DNA of 26,379 bases from Holophaga sp. (GCA_031292735.1 JARLGP010000155.1:1-26379), one strand, 5' to 3'. Positions 16,700 to 25,783 are shown, numbered from the stretch's first letter. The notes: generated from the sequence alone by a model not told the origin. Numbers and translations are program-made.

Positions 16700-18905
16700 A
16701 TCCCCGGAGGGTGGCGGGAGCCGGCAGGTCCGGTGCTACCCCGACGCCATGGAACCGCCCGCCGTCGTAGTTGCTTACCTGCATGCCGGTAAAGGTCTGG
16801 GTCAGCCCACAGGGAAGAGACATGGCCACCAGCTGCCCATTGACCCCGGCGGTCCGCTCTCCCACGACCCTAGCGAGCCCGTAGGCCCGGAAGAGCGCCA
16901 GGCAACTCTCCGAATAGCTGGCCGAGCCACCGTCGGCCAGGCACGCCACCTTGCCCGAGAAGCGCGGCTTGCCCGGCTCCAGCCGAGTCCGGCCGCTGCC
17001 ATCCCAGGTCCAGCCGAGGCGGTCGGGAAGGTTCACAACCGGAACCTCGGTAGGAATGCCAGGCGTCTCCCTCTCCAGGAAATGCCCCAGGAAGGCAGCG
17101 CTGGTTCCGGGGCGACCCCGCAGATCGAGCACCACTCCCTTGCATGAGGCATGCTGCTCGACCCAAGCCGCGAACCCAGCATCGTCCATACGCTCCAGGT
17201 CCAGGTACCAGATGCCGGGCCGCATTTCTTCCACGGGCGCTGGCAGCCCAAGGCTTCGGACCTCCACCGGACGGTAGGTGCGCGCCATGGCCGCCTCACG
17301 CACGCGGCCATCAGGCCTGAGGAAGCGGATGTGCACTCGGCTCTCCGGTGGCCCTGCCAACAAATCCCAGCCAAGGCGTGCCCGCATCCAGACGGGATCC
17401 GGGGCCGATATTTGCCCCCGGAGCCTCGCCAAAAGATTGTCAACCGGCTCGCCGTCCACCTGCAAGATTTCGCTCCCAGGCACCAGTTCCAGCGGTTTAC
17501 CGGCCGTGGCCCGGACGATAGGGCGGCCCTGGATCAAAGTCACCGAAATGGCAGGCACCTTGTCGGCCAACCAGCCGGGCTGGACCCGGCCGTGACCGTC
17601 CTTCAGCGCAGCGTTCAGCCGCCTCAAGGTTGCAAGGAATGCCTGCCCATCCACATCGGTCGCAGCCCGGCACAGCGCGACACCTAAGTCGGTGTTCCAG
17701 TCCGTGCCGCTCTCGGAGAAATACGGGTAGAAATGCTGCGGTCCGCACCAGGCAAGGCAGACAGTGGCGAGCCGCGTGGCCCGGTCCTCGGGATGCCCGG
17801 TGAAGACAGTGGGCACGGTCAAGCCATCGGCTATTCTGGCTTTAGCGTTGGGCAGGGTCCGGCCATCGGGACCTGCACAGGTGGCCAAAGGAAGGCACAA
17901 GGCTACTCCGCGGCCCAGATCCAGGTGCAAAGGATTCAGCCTAGCTGACCAGTCTGCCGGCAGGGCCGCCAGAGGCTTGCGGATCCGCTGGCTCCAATAC
18001 TCGCCCTGTGGTTCCAGGCCCAAACCATGGTGAAGCCAGCCCAACACCCCAACCGTTCCCGGCAACGGACGGGTCGCTGCGCAGGTCTCACCGGAAGCCA
18101 GGAAGCGCGCGGTGGGGGCCACGGAACCGAACAAGGCCTGGAGTTCCGCGGCGAGGCCGGCTGGGGAGATGGCCCCCTCGATCTTCCGCACCCCCTCTAC
18201 GGCGAGACGATTCCAGTCCGCCGCCATTGCTTCATCGCTGGGGTGGAAATAGCGGATATAGCCCAGGGTGCGAGCGAACACTTTGAGGTTGGCCAGACCA
18301 TCGGCGCTAACCGGACGAGGGGGCTCCTTGGATTCAGAGGCCGCCGCGCCAAGATCCTCGAGCCGGAAACGCCGGATCACGAGGCGCCCCGGACCATTCA
18401 TGGCTGCCCCCAAAGCCACGCCGTCAGCATCGTCTGCCACGTCGCCGATGATCACCACCCTGCGCCAGTTCCCGTCCCGAATTTCGCGCCCCTGCAGGTT
18501 GTCGAAGAAGCCTTCCAACCCTCCGGAACGGTCCACCCGCAGGAAGCAGCGGCCTGTCCCAAAATTCTTCTTCGGTCCAGGGTCCAGTCGGGCTTCGGCG
18601 CTCAAGCGGATCCGGCGCCCACGAAGCCGGATGGCATCCAGATCCTGGGAGACCACGGCCAAGTCCTCCCCGGGCGCTCCCGGAGCGGAGCTGATGACTA
18701 GTCCATCTTGGCGAAATGGAAGACGGGCGCCCCTGCGTTCCGTCAGGGTTCCCGGCATGACGGTCCATCCCTGCGGCTGATCGCCTTTGCCAAGGAAATT
18801 CCCGTTCACCACCAAATTGCGGTCAGGCTGAGGCGGACCGCAGACGACCGAACCCAGAAGCAGCACGCAGGCAAGGATAGGATAGGGCATCCTCACGCAT
18901 TTCAT
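16644..18905 (-). CDS. Exported S41-family peptidase with N-terminal beta-sandwich domain
   Basis: A 753-residue protein with a signal peptide (PYPILACVLLLGSVVC; a lipoprotein cleavage is possible but the box is not canonical). Residues about 30-200 look like a carbohydrate-binding-module-type jelly roll (NLVVNGNFLGKGDQPQGWTV). The C-terminal half is S41: LKDGHGRV with H438, a PDZ-like stretch (GSEILQVDGEPVDNLLARL), VVLDLRGRPGTS, and GGSASYSES, where S663 aligns with the nucleophile. The Tsp-type lysine is replaced (GERTAGVNGQ), as in tricorn-like S41 members that use a histidine. The ATG overlaps the ABC stop as ATGA, so it belongs to the exporter operon. It may trim or degrade the lanthipeptide; that is inference. 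Confidence 0.82.
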   Translation of the reverse strand: MKCVRMPYPILACVLLLGSVVCGPPQPDRNLVVNGNFLGKGDQPQGWTVMPGTLTERRGARLPFRQDGLVISSAPGAPGEDLAVVSQDLDAIRLRGRRIRLSAEARLDPGPKKNFGTGRCFLRVDRSGGLEGFFDNLQGREIRDGNWRRVVIIGDVADDADGVALGAAMNGPGRLVIRRFRLEDLGAAASESKEPPRPVSADGLANLKVFARTLGYIRYFHPSDEAMAADWNRLAVEGVRKIEGAISPAGLAAELQALFGSVAPTARFLASGETCAATRPLPGTVGVLGWLHHGLGLEPQGEYWSQRIRKPLAALPADWSARLNPLHLDLGRGVALCLPLATCAGPDGRTLPNAKARIADGLTVPTVFTGHPEDRATRLATVCLAWCGPQHFYPYFSESGTDWNTDLGVALCRAATDVDGQAFLATLRRLNAALKDGHGRVQPGWLADKVPAISVTLIQGRPIVRATAGKPLELVPGSEILQVDGEPVDNLLARLRGQISAPDPVWMRARLGWDLLAGPPESRVHIRFLRPDGRVREAAMARTYRPVEVRSLGLPAPVEEMRPGIWYLDLERMDDAGFAAWVEQHASCKGVVLDLRGRPGTSAAFLGHFLERETPGIPTEVPVVNLPDRLGWTWDGSGRTRLEPGKPRFSGKVACLADGGSASYSESCLALFRAYGLARVVGERTAGVNGQLVAMSLPCGLTQTFTGMQVSNYDGGRFHGVGVAPDLPAPATLRGFRLQRDEPLERALAWLSR

Positions 18906-20869
18906 GACGGTTCCTCCGGGTCGGCATCGCTTGCCGAAAGCACGCCGCCGTGGCTGGCGTAGATGATGGTCTTGCTGCGTAGCAGCGGGTTGGCGGCCAA
19001 TGACTCCTGGCGCAGAAGGTCTAGGTTGGACATAGCTTCATCCAACAAGAGCAGGTTCCGGTCGGCTGCGAGAACACCGGTGAAGGCGATCAGCTGGCGT
19101 TCGCCGCCGGAAAAGTTGGCACCGCCCTGGGCGATCCAGGTATCCCACCGCATCGGTAGACGATCGATGAACGACCGAAGGCCGGTCCCCTCGCTTACCT
19201 CCAGGATCCGATCCCAGGCTGCGCCGCCACTATAGAGACGAAGGTTGTCGAGCACGGTGCCCTGGAACAGCCGCACCCGCTGGGGCAGGTAGCAGAGATG
19301 GTCTCGGGCGGCCTGGGGCGGCAAACCGAACAGACGGACCCGCCCAGAATTGGGCTCCAAGAGGCCGGCCAGGACTCGCAGCAAAGTGGTCTTGCCGGAG
19401 CCTGAATCTCCCGGAATGCGGTGGACTCCACCAGGTTCCACCCGCAGGTTGCATTCGCGCAAAACCCATGGGGCATCGGACCGGTAGCGGAAGTACAGGC
19501 CCTCCACCTCCACTCCGGCTTCCCATTTGGCCCTTAGGGTCGCCGGTGGCAGCGGCTCCGGCACGGCTTCAAGGATCTCCCTGGTGACCTTCAGTTGGGG
19601 CCGGAGGATCAGGAGCTGAATGCAAAGTTCCCCCAGCCTGGCCACCGAGTCTTGTACCGCTCCAGCCATCATTGTGAAGGCCAGCATGGTACCCAGGCTG
19701 ATGCTACCGTCCAGGACTGCAAGGGCGCCCCATACGTTCATGGCCTGGGTCTGGAGCGTTGCGATCAGGGCGGCAGCGGACCGGCTGCCAAGGCCGATCC
19801 GCAAGGCGCTGAGCGCCAGCCTCCGCTCACGGCAAAACCAGCAGCTCCATTTCGTCAAGGTTGAACGTTCGGCCCCTGCCGCCCTGAACGTGGTCAGACC
19901 ATTGAGCAGCTCCGCCAGTAGCCCCCACTGCCGGATGGCGGCATCTACAGCCTGGGTTTCCAGACGGGCAATGCGGGGGGCAGCAGCTACTATGATCAGC
20001 GCTGGCAGCGAGGCCATGCCGGCGGCAAAGGCAGCCATGGCCGGCACCTGGTGGAAAAGCAAGGCCAGAAAAACCAGCGCCGTGCCAAGATCCACTAAGG
20101 CCGGGAGGGTGTGGCCAATCAAAAGCTGCCGGGCCGCCGCCAGGCCATGCACTCCCTGCAAGAGTTCGCCAAGGTTCCGCCCATTAAAGAACCGGAAGGG
20201 CATACTGAATAGCTTTGCGAGGAACCCCCGCTCCATCGCATAATCCAGGTGGTTCTCCAACAGCATGACATGGCGGCCCTGCAGCCAGTCCAGCCAGCAG
20301 CGAAAGAGCGCCTGGACAGCGGTCACAGCAACCACGAGGACGAACAGGGACTTGGCCCCAGCGGGAAACGCACGGTCCACCAGTACGCGCGTCCAGATGG
20401 GCGCCAATGCCGCCAGCCCCTGGCCTGCCAGGATCAATAGCAGGATGCAAAAGGCAGGTATTTTTCTGGCCATGACCAACTGCATGACGACCCGCCAGAC
20501 ACCGCCTCTCGGGAGGTGCTCCTGAACATCAAGCATGGTACCGCGGAAAGCATCCGGGTCCCGCTCCGGGTCCAACCACTGCGAACTTCCAGGGCCTTCC
20601 ACCAGGATGCGCCTGCCTTTTCTGGCGCGAAGCAGAATATAAGCCCCATCGGCCCGGACGACCAGGGAGGGTAAATCTAGGTGGCCGAGTTCCTCCGCAG
20701 GGACTGCCACCCAGCGGCCATGAAGACCGAAGCGTTGGAGCGCCGCCAGGATGCCGGCAGGAGAGCCGTCCCCAGCCGCGGTTGCCGGTGCGTCGGGCGC
20801 CGCTCCGCGGGCTGTCAACAGGCACTGGATCGCCTCTGCAGCGTGGTAGCCGCAAGAAAAGTCAACCAT
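18902..20869 (-). CDS. ABC transporter with degenerate C39-like N-terminal domain, permease and ATPase
   Basis: A 655-residue half-transporter. Residues about 1-110 resemble a C39 peptidase that starts only at the cysteine (FSCGYHAAEAI, C6). The catalytic histidine is missing: the place of SHFVVL in the partner reads GAYILL, and the following Asp is not conserved. A six-helix membrane domain follows (about 130-420). The nucleotide-binding domain has Walker A GDSGSGKTT, signature FSGGERQ, Walker B NLLLLDEAMSNLD and the switch histidine in IIYASHGG. It overlaps the upstream C39 exporter by 8 bases and the downstream peptidase by 4. An in-frame stop lies seven codons upstream of the ATG, so the short N-terminus is real. 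It probably pairs with the C39 exporter as a heterodimer, or alternatively confers self-protection. Confidence 0.85.
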   Translation of the reverse strand: MVDFSCGYHAAEAIQCLLTARGAAPDAPATAAGDGSPAGILAALQRFGLHGRWVAVPAEELGHLDLPSLVVRADGAYILLRARKGRRILVEGPGSSQWLDPERDPDAFRGTMLDVQEHLPRGGVWRVVMQLVMARKIPAFCILLLILAGQGLAALAPIWTRVLVDRAFPAGAKSLFVLVVAVTAVQALFRCWLDWLQGRHVMLLENHLDYAMERGFLAKLFSMPFRFFNGRNLGELLQGVHGLAAARQLLIGHTLPALVDLGTALVFLALLFHQVPAMAAFAAGMASLPALIIVAAAPRIARLETQAVDAAIRQWGLLAELLNGLTTFRAAGAERSTLTKWSCWFCRERRLALSALRIGLGSRSAAALIATLQTQAMNVWGALAVLDGSISLGTMLAFTMMAGAVQDSVARLGELCIQLLILRPQLKVTREILEAVPEPLPPATLRAKWEAGVEVEGLYFRYRSDAPWVLRECNLRVEPGGVHRIPGDSGSGKTTLLRVLAGLLEPNSGRVRLFGLPPQAARDHLCYLPQRVRLFQGTVLDNLRLYSGGAAWDRILEVSEGTGLRSFIDRLPMRWDTWIAQGGANFSGGERQLIAFTGVLAADRNLLLLDEAMSNLDLLRQESLAANPLLRSKTIIYASHGGVLSASDADPEEPS

Positions 20870-23018
20870 GCCCCCCCCCTTCGGCCATCAACAGCCTGCG
20901 CAGGCATTCCTTCTCCTCGGCCCACTCCGTTGCGGTGGTGTCTCGGGTCAACCGCCCGCCTTCCAGTGCTAGGATCCGATCCGCGTAATGGAGCGTCTCG
21001 GCCCTGTGTGAAATGAACAGGCAGGTGCAGTTCCGGCGGGTCAGGTTGGCGAGGATCCGGGCCTCCATCCGCGAATCCAGGGAACGGGTCGCTTCATCCA
21101 GAATGAGCATCCAAGGTTGATGAATCAGCGCACGTGCAAGGACCAGACGCTGTCGCTGCCCTCCCGAAAGCTGGGTCCCATTTTCGCCGATGCGCGTTTC
21201 ATAGCCGTCGGGCAGGGAAGCGACGAAGTCGTGGATGCAGGCGGCCTCCGTCGCCTCCTGGAGGCGATCTGTGGGCAAATCAGAGTCCTGAAGAGCGAGG
21301 TTGGCTCGGATTGTGTCATCAAGCAAGAATGCGTCTTGAAGTACGATGCCCAGACTGCGCCGGTAGGCGGAAAGGTCGTACTCGGCCAGTTCCCTGCCGG
21401 CGCAGATGATGCGCCCTTCACTGGGATGCAGGAGCCCTGCAAGGAGCAGGGCGAAGGTCGTCTTCCCGGAACCGTTAGGCCCCACCAGGGCTATCTTTTC
21501 CCCTGGGCGAATGGTCAGAGTCAGACCCGAAAGCACCGGGGGTTCTCCGGGTCGGTGGCGGAAGCCCACTTCATGGAAGATCATGGTCGCCCCACCCACG
21601 GGTGGCGGCAGGCTTCCCGTAACCGCCACAGGCTCCCGGTAGACATCCTCCAGTCTGGCAAGGTGGGAGCCCATCACTTGGAACTGCCCCAGGCTCTCAG
21701 CCAGATCCGCCACCTGGGCCACGAACAGCCCTTCCAGAACCAGGAAGGCCGAGAATGTGCCAAGGCTCATGGCACCGTACAGCACCTCCCGTCCAGCCAA
21801 GGCGAAGATAGCCGCGGTTCCGAGGGTGGAAACCAGGCCCCTTCCGGCAGTTGCAGTCAGTAACAGTCTCTGCCGACGCAGCCTCGCGTTGAGGGCCTGC
21901 ACAGCCAGGTCGCTCCAGCGGACGCAAGTGGCCGTTTCTGCCCCCATGGCCTTGATGCTCTCTACCCCATCTAGGGCCTCCAGCAACTTTGCCGAGGATC
22001 GGCCGTTGGCGCCCAATTCCTCAGCCAGCGCCTGGCGACTGCTTCGGCGATAGGCCAGCTGAACCCCCAACTGGACCAGGGCCAAGCCGACGATGAGCAT
22101 GCCCAGTCGGATGTGGTAGGCCGCCATGAGGGCCATGTAACCGCTCAGCAGGAGCAGATCCAGCATGATGGTGAACGCCCGGCCACCCATGAGGTTGCCC
22201 AGGGCTGCCGCGCTTTCTGTGCGTTGCACAAGGTCGCCCGGCTGGCGCAGGAGGAAGAATCCCAGGGGCAGCTCCACCAAGTGACAGAGAAAGTCGCGGA
22301 TCAGCTGAACATTCACCACCGTCTCAAGGTTCTGGGCCACCCAATCTCGAGTGAAGGACAAGGCTGTACGAACCAGCAGAGCCAGGGTCATCGCGACAGT
22401 GAGCCCCCAGAGCCATGGCCTCTGCCCAGGCAGGATCACCCGATCCACCAGGAGCTGTTGCCCGATCGGGATGAGCAGTTCCAGAAAATGGAGGCTCAGG
22501 GAGGCGAGAATAAGATGGATGAGGCCCGCCTCATGGCCGCGCAGAGCGGCCAGGGGGCTACGAAGGCTTGGTCGGCTGCGTGGTCTGGGGCGGAAGCTGG
22601 AACCGGGCTCGAAAGCCAGGGCAACCCCCGTGTAACATCTCCGCAGTCGGTCCAGGCCTATGGCCATCCGGCCCAGAGCCGGATCGAGGATGACCACGCA
22701 CCGTGACTCGACCCGCTCCAATACCACGAAGTGGCTGAATTCCCAATGCAGGATACCGGGCAGAGGTAGATCCCGCAGATCCGCCACCTCCAAATTGAGG
22801 CCTACGCTGTCCAACCCCCGCGCCCGGGCGACCTGGACCAACGTCTCGCCACTGGTGCCTTCCCGGCCCGCACCGCAGGCGTCGCGCAGTTCTGGAATGG
22901 GGGCCCAATGCCCGTGATATGCGAGGATCATGGCCAAACAGGCGATGCCACATTCGCTTGTCTCCATCTGCGGTACGAACGGCACACGTCCGAACCGCAG
23001 GAAGGGGATGCGGATCAT
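20862..23018 (-). CDS. lanT: C39-peptidase-containing ABC exporter (lanthipeptide maturation and export)
   Basis: A 718-residue peptidase-containing ABC transporter. The C39 domain is complete: Q17 and C23 in VPQMETSECGIACL, H96 in SHFVVLE, and D112 in VVILDPALG. It should therefore cleave a double-glycine leader such as that of the precursor at 25784. The membrane domain spans about 160-435. The ATPase has Walker A GPNGSGKTT, signature LSGGQRQRLVLARA, Walker B MLILDEATRSLD and FISHRAET. I choose ATG 23018, which overlaps the HlyD stop as ATGA, over an in-frame GTG three codons earlier. It is the second gene of the leftward hlyD operon. The symbol is by function; it could equally be described as a NHLP-type exporter subunit. 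Confidence 0.92.
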   Translation of the reverse strand: MIRIPFLRFGRVPFVPQMETSECGIACLAMILAYHGHWAPIPELRDACGAGREGTSGETLVQVARARGLDSVGLNLEVADLRDLPLPGILHWEFSHFVVLERVESRCVVILDPALGRMAIGLDRLRRCYTGVALAFEPGSSFRPRPRSRPSLRSPLAALRGHEAGLIHLILASLSLHFLELLIPIGQQLLVDRVILPGQRPWLWGLTVAMTLALLVRTALSFTRDWVAQNLETVVNVQLIRDFLCHLVELPLGFFLLRQPGDLVQRTESAAALGNLMGGRAFTIMLDLLLLSGYMALMAAYHIRLGMLIVGLALVQLGVQLAYRRSSRQALAEELGANGRSSAKLLEALDGVESIKAMGAETATCVRWSDLAVQALNARLRRQRLLLTATAGRGLVSTLGTAAIFALAGREVLYGAMSLGTFSAFLVLEGLFVAQVADLAESLGQFQVMGSHLARLEDVYREPVAVTGSLPPPVGGATMIFHEVGFRHRPGEPPVLSGLTLTIRPGEKIALVGPNGSGKTTFALLLAGLLHPSEGRIICAGRELAEYDLSAYRRSLGIVLQDAFLLDDTIRANLALQDSDLPTDRLQEATEAACIHDFVASLPDGYETRIGENGTQLSGGQRQRLVLARALIHQPWMLILDEATRSLDSRMEARILANLTRRNCTCLFISHRAETLHYADRILALEGGRLTRDTTATEWAEEKECLRRLLMAEGGGHG
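20871..20879 (-). repeat. Nine-guanine homopolymer tract just upstream of the second ABC start
   Basis: On the coding (minus) strand nine G in a row lie two bases before the ATG at 20869 and inside the last codons of the C39 exporter gene (MAEGGGHG end). The tract may serve as the ribosome site. A one-base length change would alter the exporter C-terminus and could fuse the two transporter reading frames. Confidence 0.7.
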
Positions 23019-24235
23019 CGTAGCCACCGTTCCGCAGGTCCGAAAACGAACGCGATGGGGCGTTGCCGACGCAAGGTAAAGCGTACGTCAGCGCGCATCC
23101 CGGGCCGGAGCCGAAGCTCGGCCAAGGGGCCTTTCTGCGAGGAAAGGACTTGAACCTCCACTTGAAAGACCGGACCTTTCAAGGAGGTTCCTTCCCCCAG
23201 GGCAGTCTTGATTTCCTCGGGTGACGCGAAGTCCATCCCCAGGGACAACACCCGGCCGCTGAGGGACCCAAATTCGTGGTAGGGGAACTGGCTGACCTCC
23301 AACTGCACAGGGTCTCCTTCCTTGACCCAGGACCGGTGGGATTCCCCCAGGAAGGCGATGACCCTGAGTTCCGAATCCCTGGGAACAATCCGAGCCACTA
23401 CCTGCCCGCGATGCACCCCATCCCCGCGCCGTACCAGAACCGCATCCAGGAAGCCGCCCACCGGCGCCTGGATGACCTGCTGCCGGGCATTCAGCACAAG
23501 GGCTTTGCGCCGGCTAATTGCGCGGGCGCGTTCGGAATGGTGGTTCCATGCCTCCCGCCGGAAGGTGCCATCGGCGTCCTCCTGCTCCTGGCGCACCTGG
23601 CGGAGGGCCTGAAGGCAGTCGCGGTGCTGGTGTTCCACCTCCTCGGCGTCCTCCATGGCCTTGTCCAGATCTGCATCCGGGACAATGCCATTGCCGTGCA
23701 GGATCCGGGCGGCAGCCAGACGTTTCTGACTCCGCTCCACACTCCTCTGGCGGGCAGAAAGATCAATCTCCAGCTTGGCCGCCCGGGCTTTCAGGTTGGC
23801 TTTCCGAAGCGCGAACGTCTCCGCCTGCCGCTGCTCCAGTTCGGCATAGGCCGCGCCGAATAAACGGAGGTTCTCCTCGGCCTCCATGGCCGGTGCGTTC
23901 AGGTCGGCCGCATCGATCTCGACACAGATATCCCCGACTTCCACCGCCGTCCCAGCCCGCCCCGGAACGTCGAGCACGACGCCCGAGGCCTGGGCCTGGA
24001 GGTGCCGTATGCCCGTCACTGGGCGCAAGACGCCCGGCCCCTTCTCATTCACCTCTACCTTGCCCAGGAACGCGAAGGCCAAGGCGGAAACCACCATAGC
24101 ACCAAGCAAGGCCAGAATCTCCCAACTCCACGGCGGGGAGACCTTGGGGATGCCGAGCCCATCGGATCCATGCACATGATGTTCCCACGCTTGGGCCCGA
24201 AAGGCGGGGACCGTCCGCTTGTTGTTAATTCCCAT
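23015..24235 (-). CDS. HlyD-family secretion adaptor (membrane fusion protein)
   Basis: A 406-residue adaptor with one transmembrane helix (about residues 36-58, SWEILALLGAMVVSALAFAF). Then come a lipoyl-like half-motif (GVLRPVTGIRHLQAQASGVV), a long charged helical hairpin (about 115-250, ELEQRQAETFALRKANLKAR and onward), the second lipoyl half (QVIQAPVGGFLDAVLVRRGD), and a beta-barrel region to the end. Such adaptors link an ABC exporter in the inner membrane to an outer-membrane channel. No TolC-like gene is nearby. The ATG at 24235 has an AGGA site and opens the leftward operon. The stop overlaps the exporter start by 4 bases. The presence of an adaptor implies export across two membranes. 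Confidence 0.88.
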   Translation of the reverse strand: MGINNKRTVPAFRAQAWEHHVHGSDGLGIPKVSPPWSWEILALLGAMVVSALAFAFLGKVEVNEKGPGVLRPVTGIRHLQAQASGVVLDVPGRAGTAVEVGDICVEIDAADLNAPAMEAEENLRLFGAAYAELEQRQAETFALRKANLKARAAKLEIDLSARQRSVERSQKRLAAARILHGNGIVPDADLDKAMEDAEEVEHQHRDCLQALRQVRQEQEDADGTFRREAWNHHSERARAISRRKALVLNARQQVIQAPVGGFLDAVLVRRGDGVHRGQVVARIVPRDSELRVIAFLGESHRSWVKEGDPVQLEVSQFPYHEFGSLSGRVLSLGMDFASPEEIKTALGEGTSLKGPVFQVEVQVLSSQKGPLAELRLRPGMRADVRFTLRRQRPIAFVFGPAERWLR

Positions 24236-24406
24236 GGTTATGTCCTGGGAGCGAGTCGGTCTCCCCGGCTCGCTTCTAGGTGAGGTGCTTCCACTCACGC
24301 TTCCGTTCCGGATACTTATGGGTAAATAACATTGGAAAAACCAATATTGCGAACCTGTTGAGAAATGGGCGCACCCACCTTCCAGGAACATGACGGAGGT
24401 TCACCC
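24236..24406. promoter_or_regulatory. Divergent control region between hlyD and lanC, with two inverted repeats
   Basis: The 171-base gap must drive both the export operon (left) and lanC-lanA (right). It contains an 11-base stem with two wobble pairs (24249-24259 with 24265-24275, loop TCTCC) in the hlyD leader. It also has a perfect ATTGG-AAAAA-CCAAT repeat at 24331-24345 in the most AT-rich part, which could be an operator or hairpin. I cannot assign -35/-10 boxes with confidence. GGAGG at 24395-24399 is the lanC ribosome site. Confidence 0.45.
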
Positions 24407-25684
24407 ATGAAGATGGCCCATGGTTCTTGGGAACCGATCTTGCAAGATCCGGAGGGTAACTGGTCGGCCGTTCTTGAATCGATCGAGGCCGGGTTGCCGA
24501 ACTTGGATGCGGGGTGGAATGGCTATTCGCTCGCCCAGGGGGCTTCTGGGTTTGCCATCTATTACGCCTACCGGAAGGCAGCAGGCCTGGGTGAATCGTC
24601 AAGAAACGAAGAACGGATGCTGTATCACATGGAAGCGGCGGGTCACTGCCTTGACGGTGCCGATCCCGGTTTATTCTCCGGCTACCCTGGGGTCGCCTGG
24701 ACCATAGACCACCTACAGTCTCTGGGAGTGGTGGATGCGTCAGACGACCTCAATGGACAGGTTGACGCACGCCTGCAGGCCCTACTTACAGATGGATTCC
24801 CGCTCGGCCAGACGGAACTCATCGGGGGATTGGCGGGAATTGGAATCTATGCGCTCGGGCGTGGCGGCCGGGGAGCTGGCGAAGCCATTCTGGACCTTGT
24901 GGTCCGGTCGATGGAGCGCCTTGCCCTGGAAGAACGTGACGGAATAACTTGGCAGACCCAACCGGAGGCGCTCCCGGATTGGCAGCGCGTCTTGGCCCCC
25001 AAGGGGTGTCGCAACATCGGTTTGGCCCACGGCATCGGAGGCGTGATCGCCTTGCTCGGTCGAGCCGCCGGGCGCGGCCATGCTCGCGCCTTGCGGCTCT
25101 TGGAAGGGGCCGTGGACTGGCTGATGGCGAGGGAGATCCGCATAGGTAACGGCTGCTGGTTCCAGCCGTGGGAACCCGTGGGTCGGTTGCGGACGGACCC
25201 GCCTTTGCATCGGGTCAGCTGGTGCTATGGCACCTTCGGCCTCAGCGTGGCCTTATATGGCGCTGGCCGATGGATCGGACGAAAACCCTGGTGCGAGCGG
25301 GCTCTGCAATGGGCCACGCAATGCGCCACTGTCCCAGTGGATTCGGAACTCACCTGGGATAGTTGTCTCTGCCATGGGGCCCTGGGAAACGCCCACCTGT
25401 TTAATCGCTTCCACCAAGCCACCGGGGACCCGCTCTTCGCTTCCACCGCCCAGGCTTGGATAGGTCGTGCCCTGGCTCTGCGCCGGCCGACACCCGTTTG
25501 CGGAGGATTCCTCACTCTCCTGGAGGAAGAGGGTGCCGGTCCGGATTACGACCCCTGGCTGCCCCTCCCCGGGTTGCTGGAAGGCGCTTCCGGTTGCGCC
25601 TTGGCCCTCATGGCTGCACTTTATCCGGTGGTGCCGTCCTGGGATGCATTCCTGCTTGCAGACCTTCCCAGTGACGGGGCCTGA
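24407..25684 (+). CDS. lanC: Lanthionine synthetase C-like cyclase LanC
   Basis: A 425-residue cyclase that joins cysteine thiols to dehydro residues made by LanB, forming lanthionine or methyllanthionine rings. All LanC landmarks are present: the repeated G-rich helices of the alpha/alpha toroid (LIGGLAGIGIYAL, LAHGIGGVIALL, WCYGTFGLSVALY, CHGALGNAHLF, LEGASGCALALMA) and the zinc ligands C273 (SWCYG), C322 and H323 (LCHG). The GLAHGIGG histidine is also present. The ATG at 24407 is preferred because GGAGG lies seven bases upstream; an earlier ATG at 24365 lacks a site. It is followed by the precursor gene after 99 bases on the same strand, so the two are probably co-transcribed from the divergent region shared with hlyD. 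Confidence 0.93.
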   Translation: MKMAHGSWEPILQDPEGNWSAVLESIEAGLPNLDAGWNGYSLAQGASGFAIYYAYRKAAGLGESSRNEERMLYHMEAAGHCLDGADPGLFSGYPGVAWTIDHLQSLGVVDASDDLNGQVDARLQALLTDGFPLGQTELIGGLAGIGIYALGRGGRGAGEAILDLVVRSMERLALEERDGITWQTQPEALPDWQRVLAPKGCRNIGLAHGIGGVIALLGRAAGRGHARALRLLEGAVDWLMAREIRIGNGCWFQPWEPVGRLRTDPPLHRVSWCYGTFGLSVALYGAGRWIGRKPWCERALQWATQCATVPVDSELTWDSCLCHGALGNAHLFNRFHQATGDPLFASTAQAWIGRALALRRPTPVCGGFLTLLEEEGAGPDYDPWLPLPGLLEGASGCALALMAALYPVVPSWDAFLLADLPSDGA

Positions 25685-25768
25685 GGTGAAATTCCAGGTT
25701 GCCTGCCGAGGACCGCCGCCTGGACAAGACCCTCACCTGATCGCTCTTTTCCCCGCAAACCCTTAACT

Positions 25769-25781
25769 TAAGGAATCCTTA
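25769..25781 (+). promoter_or_regulatory. Ribosome site of the precursor gene inside self-complementary sequence
   Basis: The AAGGA site (25770-25774, nine bases before the ATG) lies in TAAGGAATCCTTA, a perfect palindrome around a central A. It also overlaps the 3' end of CCTTAACTTAAGG at 25761-25773. The AAGG can pair with CCTT on either side, giving two short mutually exclusive hairpins. Regulation by this is a guess. Confidence 0.4.
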
Positions 25782-25783
25782 TC

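Noticed and set aside
24365..24406. Earlier ATG for lanC at 24365
   Set aside because: It has no Shine-Dalgarno and adds residues not seen in LanC proteins. GGAGG is correctly spaced before the ATG at 24407.
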